From an uncultured Bacteroides sp. (lineage in GTDB: Bacteria; Bacteroidota; Bacteroidia; Bacteroidales; Bacteroidaceae): a stretch of 39,396 nt of DNA. Location: contig CAMAFR010000021.1 in NCBI GenBank assembly GCA_945833835.1, positions 1-39,396 of the forward strand, read 5' to 3'. Under the pieces are notes generated by a model. It searched no databases. It saw nothing but the letters and a program-made list of their open reading frames with translations, and was not told where the DNA came from. Within the stretch, counting starts at the first letter, position 1. The number at the start of each line of letters is the position of its first letter. The translations under genes and the position numbers were made by a program. Positions 17,518 to 25,836 of this stretch are shown in pieces.

Positions 17518-18984
17518 ATGAACACCAACCCCTCTTCCCGCTCGCACATGACCAACTTCCGTTGGGTCATCTGCGGCATGCTCTTTTTCGCCACCACCGT
17601 GAACTACCTCGACCGACAGGTGCTCTCGCTGACGTGGAAAGACTTCATTGCTCCAGAATTTCACTGGACAGATGCGCACTATGGCTATATCACGGCCGTT
17701 TTCTCTATCGTTTATGCCTTGGCCAACCTATTTGCCGGCCGCTTCATCGACTGGATGGGCAGCAAGAAAGGCTATATCTGGGCCATCGGCGTGTGGTCGC
17801 TGGGGGCCTGCCTCCACGCGCTGTGCGGCTGGGCCACCGAACACACGGTGGGCCTGGAAGACGTCAACAACATGATTCAGGCCACGGGAGATGTCGCCGC
17901 CACCGTCGCCATCACCAGCGTGTACTACTTCATTGCCGCACGTATCGTGCTGGGTGCCGGTGAGGCCGGCAACTTCCCTGCCGCCATCAAGGTGACCGCC
18001 GAATACTTCCCCAAGCGCGACCGTGCCTTCGCCACGTCTATCTTCAATGCCGGCTCTACCATCGGTGCCCTGATAGCACCCGTCTGCATCCCTACCCTTG
18101 CCAAGTATTTCAAGAGCATCGGGGTGGGCAACGGCTGGGAAATGGCCTTCATCATCATCGGCGCACTGGGCTTTGTCTGGATGGGCATGTGGCTGTTCAT
18201 CTATAAGAAACCGGAAGAGAACAAGAAAGTGAACGCCGCCGAGCTGGCCTATATCCATCAGGATGAAGCAGAAGCCCTCCACGAGACGCAAGGAACGGCC
18301 GCGCCCGAGAAGAAAATCTCCATCCTGCAGTGCCTCACCTACCGCCAGGCATGGGCCGTCATCATGGGCAAGTTTCTCACCGACGGCGTGTGGTGGTTCT
18401 TCCTGTTCTGGACACCTGCCTACATCTCGGACGTCTACGGCTTCGCTTCCGACACGGGTACGGCCCAACTGCTCATCTTCGTGCTGTATGCCATCACGAT
18501 GCTGTCTATCTATGGGGGAAAGCTGCCGACCATCATCATCAACAAGACCGGCAAGGACCCCTACGCCTCACGTATGAAGGCCATGTTCATTTTCTCCCTC
18601 TTCCCGTTGTTGGCGCTCTTCGCACAACCGCTGGGCAGCCTCTCCTACTGGTTCCCCATCATCATCATCGGTATTGCCGGCGCCGCCCACCAGTCCTGGT
18701 CGGCCAATATCTATACCGTGGGCAGTGACATGTTCCCCAAGAGTGCCGTGGCCACCATTATCGGCATCGGCGGTATGGCCGGCGGTATCGGCTCGTTCCT
18801 CATCAACATGTGTTCGGGCCTGCTGTTCGACTATGCCGACAAGAGCCAGATGGCATTCATGGGCTTCCAAGGCAAAGAAGCCGGCTATTTCATCATCTTC
18901 TGCGTCTGCGCCATTGCCTACCTGCTGGCCTGGTGCATCATGAAGGTACTGGTGCCGAAATATAAAGTCATCGAAGTGAAGTAA
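17518..18984 (+). CDS. exuT: MFS hexuronate transporter (ExuT-like, ACS family)
   Basis: A 488-residue major-facilitator protein with about twelve membrane segments. Typical anion:cation symporter features are NYLDRQVLSLTW in helix 1, the loop GRFIDWMGSKKGY between helices 2 and 3, and GAGEAGNFPAAIKVTAEYFP with RAFATSIFNAGSTIGALIAP, the signature of hexuronate transporters. It should import galacturonate, glucuronate or the KduI product by proton symport. The ATG at 17518 is chosen because translation upstream to 17428 is hydrophilic and runs into the intercistronic hairpin. Having a second transporter beside the EIIC-like protein suggests two different products are taken up. exuT is assigned by similarity; the substrate is not proven. 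Confidence 0.9.
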   Translation: MNTNPSSRSHMTNFRWVICGMLFFATTVNYLDRQVLSLTWKDFIAPEFHWTDAHYGYITAVFSIVYALANLFAGRFIDWMGSKKGYIWAIGVWSLGACLHALCGWATEHTVGLEDVNNMIQATGDVAATVAITSVYYFIAARIVLGAGEAGNFPAAIKVTAEYFPKRDRAFATSIFNAGSTIGALIAPVCIPTLAKYFKSIGVGNGWEMAFIIIGALGFVWMGMWLFIYKKPEENKKVNAAELAYIHQDEAEALHETQGTAAPEKKISILQCLTYRQAWAVIMGKFLTDGVWWFFLFWTPAYISDVYGFASDTGTAQLLIFVLYAITMLSIYGGKLPTIIINKTGKDPYASRMKAMFIFSLFPLLALFAQPLGSLSYWFPIIIIGIAGAAHQSWSANIYTVGSDMFPKSAVATIIGIGGMAGGIGSFLINMCSGLLFDYADKSQMAFMGFQGKEAGYFIIFCVCAIAYLLAWCIMKVLVPKYKVIEVK

Positions 18985-19010
18985 TCCGGGGAAAAGGTCC
19001 CCACTCACCC

Positions 19011-19060
19011 ACACAGGGTCAAAGGGAATGCAGGTGCTCCTGCTCCCTTTGACCCTGTGT
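19011..19060. terminator. Strong bidirectional terminator after exuT
   Basis: ACACAGGGTCAAAGGGA at 19011-19027 pairs perfectly with TCCCTTTGACCCTGTGT at 19044-19060, and an inner GCAGG/CCTGC stem (19030-19034, 19039-19043) leaves a 4-base loop. CTTTT follows on the right. It separates exuT from the convergent ppx remnant. Confidence 0.9.
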
Positions 19061-19093
19061 CTTTTGAACGTCTGATCGTCGTGCCTGTTGTCG

Positions 19094-19849
19094 TCAGAGG
19101 CTGTTCCGGGCATACAAGCTGTCGATGATACCGTCAGAGAGTCCGATGACCGGCACATAGACATACGACGCACCCAAGATGCGGGCGATGCTCAGGAAAA
19201 TCTCTCCGGCGGGCACAATGACATCGGCACGGTCGGGCTTCAGCCCGAACTGCTCGCGACGCTGCTCCAGCGACAGCGCCTCCAGTTGGGCATGCAAAGC
19301 GGCCAGTGCCTCTACCGTCATCCGCTGCCGCTGCTTGTCTTTCTTTCCGGCCAGCCGATAAAGTTTGTTGATATTGCCTCCCGAACCTATCAGATTCGTC
19401 CCCAGATACGCCACGGCCAGCCGTTTCATATCTGTCCGCAGCCGGTCCCACTCGCCGTCGGTCACGGCATTGTTCAGCATACGCACCGTCCCGATGTTAT
19501 ACGATGCGCTGTATTGCAGCTGCCCCTGCGACAGCAGGTTCACCTCGGTACTGCCGCCCCCCACATCCACATACATGAAGTTTCCGGTACGGTCGGCCAT
19601 ACATTCGATGTGGTTATTGTAGATCATCTTCGCTTCTTCCTGCCCGTCGATGATGTCAATCCGTATGCCCGTTTCCTTCTCAATCTTCCGGATAATGTCC
19701 CGCCCGTTCTTGGCGTCGCGCATGGCCGAGGTGGCGCAGGCCCGGTAATCCTCCACTTCATAAATGGCCATCAGGTGCCGGTACGATTTCATCAGCCGCA
19801 ACAGGTTCTTGGCGCTGCGGTCGGATTTGTAGTACCCACGCGAAACTTC
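19094..19849 (-). pseudogene. ppx: 5'-truncated exopolyphosphatase (Ppx/GppA) gene
   Basis: The open frame keeps the main body and C-terminus of a Ppx/GppA phosphatase: NLLRLMKSYRHLMAIYEVED, YRACATSAMRDAKNGRDI, IIDGQEEAKMIYNNH, the phosphate-binding VDVGGGSTEVNLL, IGTVRMLNN, and LIGSGGNINKLYRL. The N-terminal ATPase-fold strand with the first phosphate loop (normally AIDIGSN-like near residue 10) is missing. The frame is open only from 19849, just downstream of an in-frame TGA, and upstream sequence belongs to ppk1. Ppx releases phosphate from polyphosphate; without its N-lobe the product is probably inactive. This looks like one side of a deletion that also removed most of ppk1. Confidence 0.8.
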
Positions 19850-20168
19850 TCAAAACGCAACTGATTGACATGCAGAATAATATCGCCGCTGAGCGTTGAA
19901 GTTGGGCTATCTGTTTCAGCACTTTGTGTGCCTTTTCCCATTCGCCGGCAGCCGCACGATCGGCACATTCGGCAATACGGCTCTGCGAGGCCATGCGCAC
20001 CCGGAAAAATTCGTCCAGGTTGTTGGAATAAATCCCCAGGAAAGTCATCCTTTCCAGCAACGGGACCTCCGGCCGGGCCGCCTCTTGCAGAATCCTGCGG
20101 TTAAAATACATCCAGCTGATGTCCCGTTCCAGATAGGGAGTCTCTTTTTTCTTAGTTGCCATAATCAT
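19758..20168 (-). pseudogene. ppk1: 3'-truncated polyphosphate kinase (Ppk1) gene, N-terminal fragment
   Basis: Residues about 12-90 match the N-terminal domain of polyphosphate kinase 1: YLERDISWMYFNRRILQEA, PLLERMTFLGIYSNNLDEFF and VRMASQSRIAE. A full Ppk1 is close to 700 residues; here similarity ends near 19899. The frame then continues 46 codons through unrelated sequence and into the ppx remnant in another frame, ending at 19758. The catalytic domains with the phosphorylated His are absent. Starts at 20168 or 20162 are both ATG. Either a real chromosomal deletion or an assembly collapse explains the join; the natural order ppk1-ppx on one strand is assumed, not shown. Confidence 0.8.
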
Positions 20169-20274
20169 CTATGTTTTTTTGGTGAGTTATTACTGCAAAA
20201 AAACACATTCCATATTACGGCATTATTTCAACGGCCTGCTAATTTGCCCCCATGGCGGACAGGCGCAGGGGGGC

Positions 20275-21585
20275 TTATTCAAACTCCAGCAGGAAGGTCG
20301 TGTTCCAGCCGTTCGTGCCCGCCTTGAGCAGGCTGATGCTGCCGTGAGACAACTGCATGATCTGCCGTGTGAGCGAGAGGCCGATGCCGCTGCCTTTCGG
20401 CTTGGTCGTGAAGAACGGCACAAAGATGCTGTCGGCCTCCGCCTCAGGCACCGCCGGACCGCTGTTGCTGACGTAGACAAACACATGCTCCTCCACCGAG
20501 ACGAACGCACGGATATGGATTCTCCCCGCCTGCCCGCCGATGGCCTGCACGGCATTTTTGAGCAGGTTGATGAACACCTGCCGGATGAGGTTGGGGTCGG
20601 CATACACCATGAGGTCGGGCGGCTCTATCTGCAACGTCAGCGTCACCGCATCGGGCAGCAGCCGCAGCTCCTGTATTTGTCCGATCAGCTCGCCCAGGCA
20701 GAACGGTTCGGGCGAGGGCTCCTGCAAGGCCGAGAATTTGCGGTAGCTGTCTACAAACGCCATCAACCCCACCGAGGTGTCGTGAATGGCCCGGATGCCC
20801 TCATAGAGCGGCGTGCCCACCACGTCGGGACGTTGGAGGAACACCTCGCTCAGCGAGGAGATGGGCGCAATGGAGTTCATGATTTCGTGCGTCAGCACCC
20901 GTGTCAGCCTCATCCACGAGTCCACCTCCTGGCCCTCCATCGCCTGGCGGATGTCGTTCAGGGCGAGCACCCGCACCCGGTTCCCGCCCAGCTCCATCCC
21001 CGAGGCCCGCACCTGGAGACGGACCTCCCCCTTCTTCGTGACGAACCGCAGCGTGGCACGCTCGCCGGCGGGGAGCTCCCTCAAGACCGTGGCCAGCCGC
21101 CCGTCCCGCTGCTCCAGCTGGCGCAACGTGCCCAAGGCAGGCACATCCAGCAGCCGGAGCACGGCAGGATTGGTCAGCACCACCTGCTGCCGCTCGTCGA
21201 GCACGATGATGCCCGAGGTGACGCACGACAGAATCAGGCCGTAAAAACGCTCGCGCTGCTCCATGAGCTGTTTCTGCCGGCCCATGAGCCCTCCGAACTC
21301 GTTCAGCGTGTGCTGCAAGATGCGCTCACTGCTCATCCATCCGCCCCCCACCGGCAGGCGGAACGAATAATCGCTGTTGCGGATGGCCTCCAGCATCAGC
21401 CAGCACTTCTCTTTCAGCTCGTGCCGACGCTTGAAATAGACCAGCACCGACAGCCCGCACAGACAGCCGCCCGCCAGGACGTCGAGCCCCGCCTGCCGGC
21501 AACTCCCCTCCGACAACAACGCGACCCCTGCCACCAGCAGGAGAATGTTGAGGGAAACGCTCGAAAGATACGCCCTACAAGCCAT
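20275..21585 (-). CDS. Sensor histidine kinase, NtrB-like
   Basis: A 436-residue kinase with two membrane segments near the N-terminus (about 7-25 and 33-50), a short juxtamembrane region, a PAS-like domain (about 112-215, with SGIIVLDERQQVVLTNPAV), a HisKA motif LTHEIMNSIAPISSLSE (His about 233), and an HATPase domain with NLLKNAVQAIGG, FVPFFTTKPKGSGIGLSL. The HEIMN type and PAS domain are typical of kinases that pair with sigma-54 activators. It probably senses membrane or envelope state because it has almost no periplasmic loop; that is inference. Its start overlaps the regulator gene by 11 bases, so the two form one operon, divergent from the TolC operon they most likely control. Confidence 0.93.
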   Translation of the reverse strand: MACRAYLSSVSLNILLLVAGVALLSEGSCRQAGLDVLAGGCLCGLSVLVYFKRRHELKEKCWLMLEAIRNSDYSFRLPVGGGWMSSERILQHTLNEFGGLMGRQKQLMEQRERFYGLILSCVTSGIIVLDERQQVVLTNPAVLRLLDVPALGTLRQLEQRDGRLATVLRELPAGERATLRFVTKKGEVRLQVRASGMELGGNRVRVLALNDIRQAMEGQEVDSWMRLTRVLTHEIMNSIAPISSLSEVFLQRPDVVGTPLYEGIRAIHDTSVGLMAFVDSYRKFSALQEPSPEPFCLGELIGQIQELRLLPDAVTLTLQIEPPDLMVYADPNLIRQVFINLLKNAVQAIGGQAGRIHIRAFVSVEEHVFVYVSNSGPAVPEAEADSIFVPFFTTKPKGSGIGLSLTRQIMQLSHGSISLLKAGTNGWNTTFLLEFE

Positions 21586-22966
21586 GCCGTTTCATTTTAT
21601 TATACAGGGTCTGGCGGGTGATGCCAAGGGCGGCTGCGGCCTGCGACAGGTTGCCGTGGCTACGGTCGATGGCCTTCACTATCAGCTCGCGCTCCATCTC
21701 GTCGAGCGTCTGTACCGCCGGCAGTGCCTGGCCGCTTGCGGGCACCGGGGCAGACATCCCCTTGTCCGTCCCTCCGGCAGCACCGCCCAGCTGCAGGACC
21801 TCTGCCTGCAACGTGTCGCCGTCTGACAGGATGACGGCCTTCTCGATGCAGTGCTGCAACTCGCGGATATTGCCCGACCACGCATAGCCGGCCAACTTCT
21901 GGCTGGCCTGCGCCGACAGCCGGCAGGCAGGACGGCCATAACGGGCGCTGTAGAGGGCCAGAAAGCGGCCGGCCAGCGGGAGGATGTCCTCCCGCCGCTC
22001 GCGCAAGGCCGGGAGGTGCAGGTGGATGGTGTTGATGCGGTAGAGCAAATCTTCGCGGAACTCCCCCCTCTGCACCATCTCTTCCAGCCGGCGGTTGGTG
22101 GCACAGACCAGACGGATGTCTGTAGGTTGCAGCACATTGCTGCCCACCCTGACGAAACTGCGCCGCTGGATGGCCGTCAGCAGTTTCGACTGCAGGTAAT
22201 AGGGCAGGTTGGCTATCTCGTCCAGGAACAAGGTCCCTCCGTTGGCCGCCTCGAAACGCCCCACACGGTCGGTACGGGCATCGGTGAACGAGCCCTTCAC
22301 ATGACCGAACAGCTCGCTCTCGAACAGCGATTCGGGAATGGCGCCCATGTCCACCGCCACCATCGGCCCTTTGCGGCGGGCAGACAGGCGGTGAATCTCG
22401 TGCGCCAACAGGTCCTTGCCGGTACCGTTCTCGCCGGTTATCAGGATGTTGGCATCCGTCACCGCCACCTTTTCCACCACCGTCCGCAGGTGGCGCATCG
22501 CTTCCGATGTCCCCCAGTACATCACCGGTGCTGCCGGTGCCTCCGCCCTGGAGCCCGCTGGGGCCCCCTCCGTTGCCGGCCGGCTTTTGGCATACGCCTC
22601 CAGCAAGGTCTTCACCAGCCGCGCGTTGTCCCAAGGCTTCACCACAAAGTCCGTCGCCCCCTCTTTGATGCCCGTCACCGCCAGGTCAACGTCGGCATAC
22701 GCCGTAAACAGCACGACCTGCACGCGGGGACAGAGGCGTTTCACCTCCCGCAGCCAGTACAGGCCTTCGTTGCCGCTGTTCATGCCCGACGAGAAGTTCA
22801 TGTCGAGCAGCACCACGTCGGGCTGCTCTTTCCGGACGACGGCTGCCAGCGTCACCGGCGAGGCCAGCACCAGCACCCGCTCGAAAAAGCCGTCGAGCAA
22901 ATATTGCAGGGAGGTCAGTATGTTGCGGTTGTCGTCTACCACCAATAAGGTACCTTGTTTTGCCAT
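21575..22966 (-). CDS. Sigma-54-dependent response regulator, NtrC family
   Basis: A 463-residue transcription activator: receiver domain (about 6-120, VVDD with acceptor Asp55 in VVLLDMNFS and VKPW), AAA+ sigma-54 interaction domain (about 150-385) with Walker A GENGTGKDLLAHE and Walker B GGTLFLDEIANLP, then a Fis-type helix-turn-helix at the end (NLSQAAAALGITRQTLYNKM). The loop that touches sigma-54, usually GAFTGA, reads GSFTDA here. The receiver has a longer loop after the acceptor Asp (NFSSGMNSGNEG). The ATG at 22966 is used; the open frame extends to a TTG at 22987. The sigma-54 promoter and upstream repeats 70-150 bases away, in front of tolC, are the probable target. Confidence 0.94.
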   Translation of the reverse strand: MAKQGTLLVVDDNRNILTSLQYLLDGFFERVLVLASPVTLAAVVRKEQPDVVLLDMNFSSGMNSGNEGLYWLREVKRLCPRVQVVLFTAYADVDLAVTGIKEGATDFVVKPWDNARLVKTLLEAYAKSRPATEGAPAGSRAEAPAAPVMYWGTSEAMRHLRTVVEKVAVTDANILITGENGTGKDLLAHEIHRLSARRKGPMVAVDMGAIPESLFESELFGHVKGSFTDARTDRVGRFEAANGGTLFLDEIANLPYYLQSKLLTAIQRRSFVRVGSNVLQPTDIRLVCATNRRLEEMVQRGEFREDLLYRINTIHLHLPALRERREDILPLAGRFLALYSARYGRPACRLSAQASQKLAGYAWSGNIRELQHCIEKAVILSDGDTLQAEVLQLGGAAGGTDKGMSAPVPASGQALPAVQTLDEMERELIVKAIDRSHGNLSQAAAALGITRQTLYNKMKRHGL

Positions 22967-23034
22967 AACGATGAATGTTTTCGGCAAAGTTACACGAAAT
23001 AGCCATTCGGCCGGATGCGGGCGGTGACAAAAAA

Positions 23035-23065
23035 TTAGACACCCGGTGTATAATTTTTAGACACC
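23035..23065. promoter_or_regulatory. Upstream activator repeats for the NtrC-type regulator
   Basis: TTAGACACC occurs twice as a direct repeat, at 23035-23043 and 23057-23065, exactly 22 bases apart, or two helical turns. The first copy is also half of a palindrome, ACACC-C-GGTGT, at 23039-23049. They lie about 50-80 bases upstream of the sigma-54 -24 element, within the usual range for enhancer sites, and in the intergenic region shared with the regulator gene. Confidence 0.65.
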
Positions 23066-23115
23066 TTGCCGAAGAGGGTTTTGCGCAGCCCCCTATCTGC
23101 CAACGGTTTACGGTT

Positions 23116-23132
23116 TTGGCACGATATTTGAT
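23116..23132 (+). promoter_or_regulatory. Sigma-54 (RpoN) promoter of the TolC operon
   Basis: TTGGCACGATATTTGAT contains the -24 core TGGCAC with GG at 23118-23119 and the -12 core TTG with GA at 23130-23131, separated by the invariant 10 bases. Only the -12 GC to GA change departs from the consensus. A start near 23143 would leave a leader of about 25 bases before the ATG at 23167. The adjacent divergent NtrC-type gene strongly supports this. Confidence 0.85.
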
Positions 23133-23166
23133 AAACAGCTGGCAAAGCAAACGAACAACAAGCATC

Positions 23167-24510
23167 ATGAGAACAACAGCAATTCTGATGGCCTTGGCCG
23201 CCTGCTGGCTGCCGGCTGCCGGCGCCGGTGCGCAGGCCGTCTGGAGCGTAGACCGCTGCATGGCCTACGCCGTGGAGCACAACCGGACCGTCAGGCAACG
23301 GCACTACGAGGCCGCCAACTACCAGGCCGACCGCCTGAAAGCCTACGGCAGCTTCCTGCCGGGCGTGAACGGCAGCATGAGCGTGCAGTATAACTACGGA
23401 CGCTCGGTAGACCCCGAGACCAATACCTACAACAATATCTCGACCTTCCACAACGGCCTGGGGCTCGAAGCCGCCGTCTACGTCTTCCGGGGAGGCTACT
23501 TGATCAACCAGGTGCGTCAGGCCAACGCCAATGTCCTGCTGGGGAAGGCCGCCCTGCAGGAGGCGCAAGACAACACCGCCCTTGAGACCTTCCAGGCCTA
23601 CATCAACACCCTGTATTATTACGGCACCGCCCGCCTGGCCCGCCTAAAACTGGCCGAGAGCGACTCGCTGCTCTACAAGACCCGCCGGCAAGAGGCACTC
23701 GGACTGAAAGGGGCGGCCGACGTGGCGCAGATAGAGGCCCAGCAAGCGGCCGACGCCTATAACCTGACCCACCAGCGGCACCTGTACGAGACCGCCCTGC
23801 TCACCCTGAAACAGCAGATGAGCCTGCCTGCCACCGACACCCTGCTGATAGACACGTGCCTGATAGCCACCCCCACGCTGGAGCAGGTGCGGCTGGACGG
23901 AGCCCACCCCGACACCCTGTTCCAGATAGCCCTCCGCCTGAACCCCTCGTTGCGGCAGGCCGCCTTGCAGCAACGGGCCGCCCTGATGCGGCGGAAAATG
24001 GCCGTCAGCGCGTTCCTCCCCACCATCAGCTTCTACGCCGGCATCTCCACCTCTTATTATAAGGAGCTCCACAAACAGGGGTACGAGTCGTGGCAACGGC
24101 AGCTCGACCGCAACCTGGGCAAATACTTCGGGTTCAGCATGAGCCTCCCGCTGTTCAACCGGCTGTCGGGCGTGGCCGGCTACCGGCAGGCGGCCAACCA
24201 CTACCGCATCGCCACCGAGCAATACGAGGCGAAGAAAGAGGCCCTGCAGCAGCTTATTCTGCAAGCCGTGCAAGACCGCGAGGGGTATCTTAAAGAAAGC
24301 ATCCAGATGGAGAAGAAAGTGAAGGCCGACTCGCTGGCCTACCACGTCACCCGCCGCAAATACGAAGAGGGCCTCATGACCTCGCTCGATGTGAAGAACA
24401 ACGCCGCCACGCTGCTGGAAAGCCAGACCCTGCTGTTGCAGAACAAACTGACGTACCTGATGAAATGCCGTCTGGTGGAATATTATAAAGGAGAGCAAAT
24501 CATTCATTGA
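23167..24510 (+). CDS. TolC family outer-membrane efflux protein
   Basis: A 447-residue exported protein, signal peptide MRTTAILMALAACWLPAAGAGAQ. The two outer-membrane-efflux repeats are visible as alternating long helices and beta segments (SVDRCMAYAVEHNRTVRQ at the start, NPSLRQAALQQRA in the second half, SLPLFNRLSGVAGYRQA before the second strand pair, YEEGLMTSLDVKNNAATLLE near the end). It should form the trimeric outer-membrane channel for the adaptor encoded next. The frame extends upstream to 22975 across the sigma-54 promoter; the ATG at 23167 is the signal-peptide start. First gene of the operon, 8 bases before the adaptor. Confidence 0.94.
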   Translation: MRTTAILMALAACWLPAAGAGAQAVWSVDRCMAYAVEHNRTVRQRHYEAANYQADRLKAYGSFLPGVNGSMSVQYNYGRSVDPETNTYNNISTFHNGLGLEAAVYVFRGGYLINQVRQANANVLLGKAALQEAQDNTALETFQAYINTLYYYGTARLARLKLAESDSLLYKTRRQEALGLKGAADVAQIEAQQAADAYNLTHQRHLYETALLTLKQQMSLPATDTLLIDTCLIATPTLEQVRLDGAHPDTLFQIALRLNPSLRQAALQQRAALMRRKMAVSAFLPTISFYAGISTSYYKELHKQGYESWQRQLDRNLGKYFGFSMSLPLFNRLSGVAGYRQAANHYRIATEQYEAKKEALQQLILQAVQDREGYLKESIQMEKKVKADSLAYHVTRRKYEEGLMTSLDVKNNAATLLESQTLLLQNKLTYLMKCRLVEYYKGEQIIH

Positions 24511-24518
24511 AGAAGACC

Positions 24519-25769
24519 ATGGACATACAATTAGAGAAGAAAAAAGGGATCCAGAAAAAGCACCTGCCCTACATCGCGGGCGGCACACTGCTGCTGGCCT
24601 TGCTGGCATGGATGCTGTTCGGCCACCATGCCGCCACCCTGAAAGTGGACGGACAGTCCCTCAACATTGCCGAGGTGCGCTACGGCAAGTTCAATGACTA
24701 CATCCGCGTCAACGGACAAGTGCAACCCATCTCCGTCGTACAGCTCAGCCCCGAAGAAGGCGGCATCGTGCGGCAGAAGGTGGTGGAAGAAGGCGCGCAG
24801 GTGAAGAAAGGAGACGTCATCCTGCGGCTGACCAACTCCAACCTCGACCTGCAGATACTGAACGCCGAGTCGGAGCTGGCCGAGAAACAGAACCTGCTGC
24901 GCAACACGCAGGTGACCATGCAGCAAGACCGGCTGAACAACGAGACCGAAAAAGTGCAGTTGGACATCGACACCCAGCGGAAACGACGCACCTACCGCCA
25001 GTACACCCGCCTCTACGACGAACGCCTCATCAGCCAAGAAGACTACCTGCAGGCCAAAGAGGATTATGAGGCCGCACAGCAGAAACACCGCCTCATCAGC
25101 GAACGGCTCCGGCAGGACAGCCTCTACCGCACCATCCAGATGGACCAGATGGAGGACAACCTGCAGAACATGCGCAAAAACGTGATGCTCATCCGTGAGC
25201 GAAAGGAGAAGCTGGAGGTGCGCGCCACCATCGACGGCGAGCTGGGACTGCTCGACGCCGAACTGGGCCAGAACATCTCCGCGGGGCAGATGGTGGGACA
25301 AATCAACGACCTCTCTGACTTCAAGATAGAGGCCATGATTGACGAGCACTACATAGACCGCGTCACCAACGGGCTGCCGGCCAGCTTCGAGCGGCAGGGC
25401 TCCAGCTTCGGGTTGAAGGTGCGCAAGGTCTATCCCGAGGTGCGCGACGGACGCTTCCGCACCGACTTCGTCTTCGTAGGCAAGCGGCCGGAGAACATCC
25501 GCAGCGGACAGACCTACTACATCGACCTGCAGCTGGGCGAGCCCACCGAGAGCGTGCTCATCCCGAAAGGCACCTTCTTCCAGGTGACCGGCGGCAACTG
25601 GATCTTTGTAGTAGACAAGGAAGGCAAGAAGGCCTACCGACGCAACATCCGCATCGGACGGCAGAACCCGCAGTTCTATGAAGTGACCGAAGGACTGGAA
25701 CAAGGCGAACGGGTCATCATCTCGGGCTACGAGAGCTACAAGGACAACGAGGTGCTGATTCTCCGCTGA
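24519..25769 (+). CDS. HlyD/MacA-type periplasmic adaptor (membrane-fusion protein)
   Basis: A 416-residue protein with one N-terminal membrane anchor (about 16-34, after a Lys-rich start), a barrel-sandwich lipoyl segment (QLSPEEGGIVRQKVVEEGAQVKKGDVILRL in the region 75-105), a long alpha-helical hairpin (about 110-240, many Gln, Leu, Arg and Glu) and C-terminal beta-barrel and membrane-proximal domains (about 245-416). Such adaptors join an inner-membrane pump to a TolC channel. Within this operon the pump is of FtsX/MacB type, so an ABC-driven exporter is likely rather than an RND pump. The longest frame begins with TTG at 24507; the ATG at 24519 clears the tolC stop by 8 bases. Confidence 0.92.
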   Translation: MDIQLEKKKGIQKKHLPYIAGGTLLLALLAWMLFGHHAATLKVDGQSLNIAEVRYGKFNDYIRVNGQVQPISVVQLSPEEGGIVRQKVVEEGAQVKKGDVILRLTNSNLDLQILNAESELAEKQNLLRNTQVTMQQDRLNNETEKVQLDIDTQRKRRTYRQYTRLYDERLISQEDYLQAKEDYEAAQQKHRLISERLRQDSLYRTIQMDQMEDNLQNMRKNVMLIRERKEKLEVRATIDGELGLLDAELGQNISAGQMVGQINDLSDFKIEAMIDEHYIDRVTNGLPASFERQGSSFGLKVRKVYPEVRDGRFRTDFVFVGKRPENIRSGQTYYIDLQLGEPTESVLIPKGTFFQVTGGNWIFVVDKEGKKAYRRNIRIGRQNPQFYEVTEGLEQGERVIISGYESYKDNEVLILR

Positions 25770-25836
25770 AAGAACAACTGCCCCAACAAATAACTGGAAA
25801 ACAAACGATTCATCAATCCATAAAACAATACGAACC

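Noticed and set aside
20179..21621. 480-codon plus-strand frame opposite the histidine kinase
   Set aside because: Antisense shadow; kinase motifs are complete on the minus strand.
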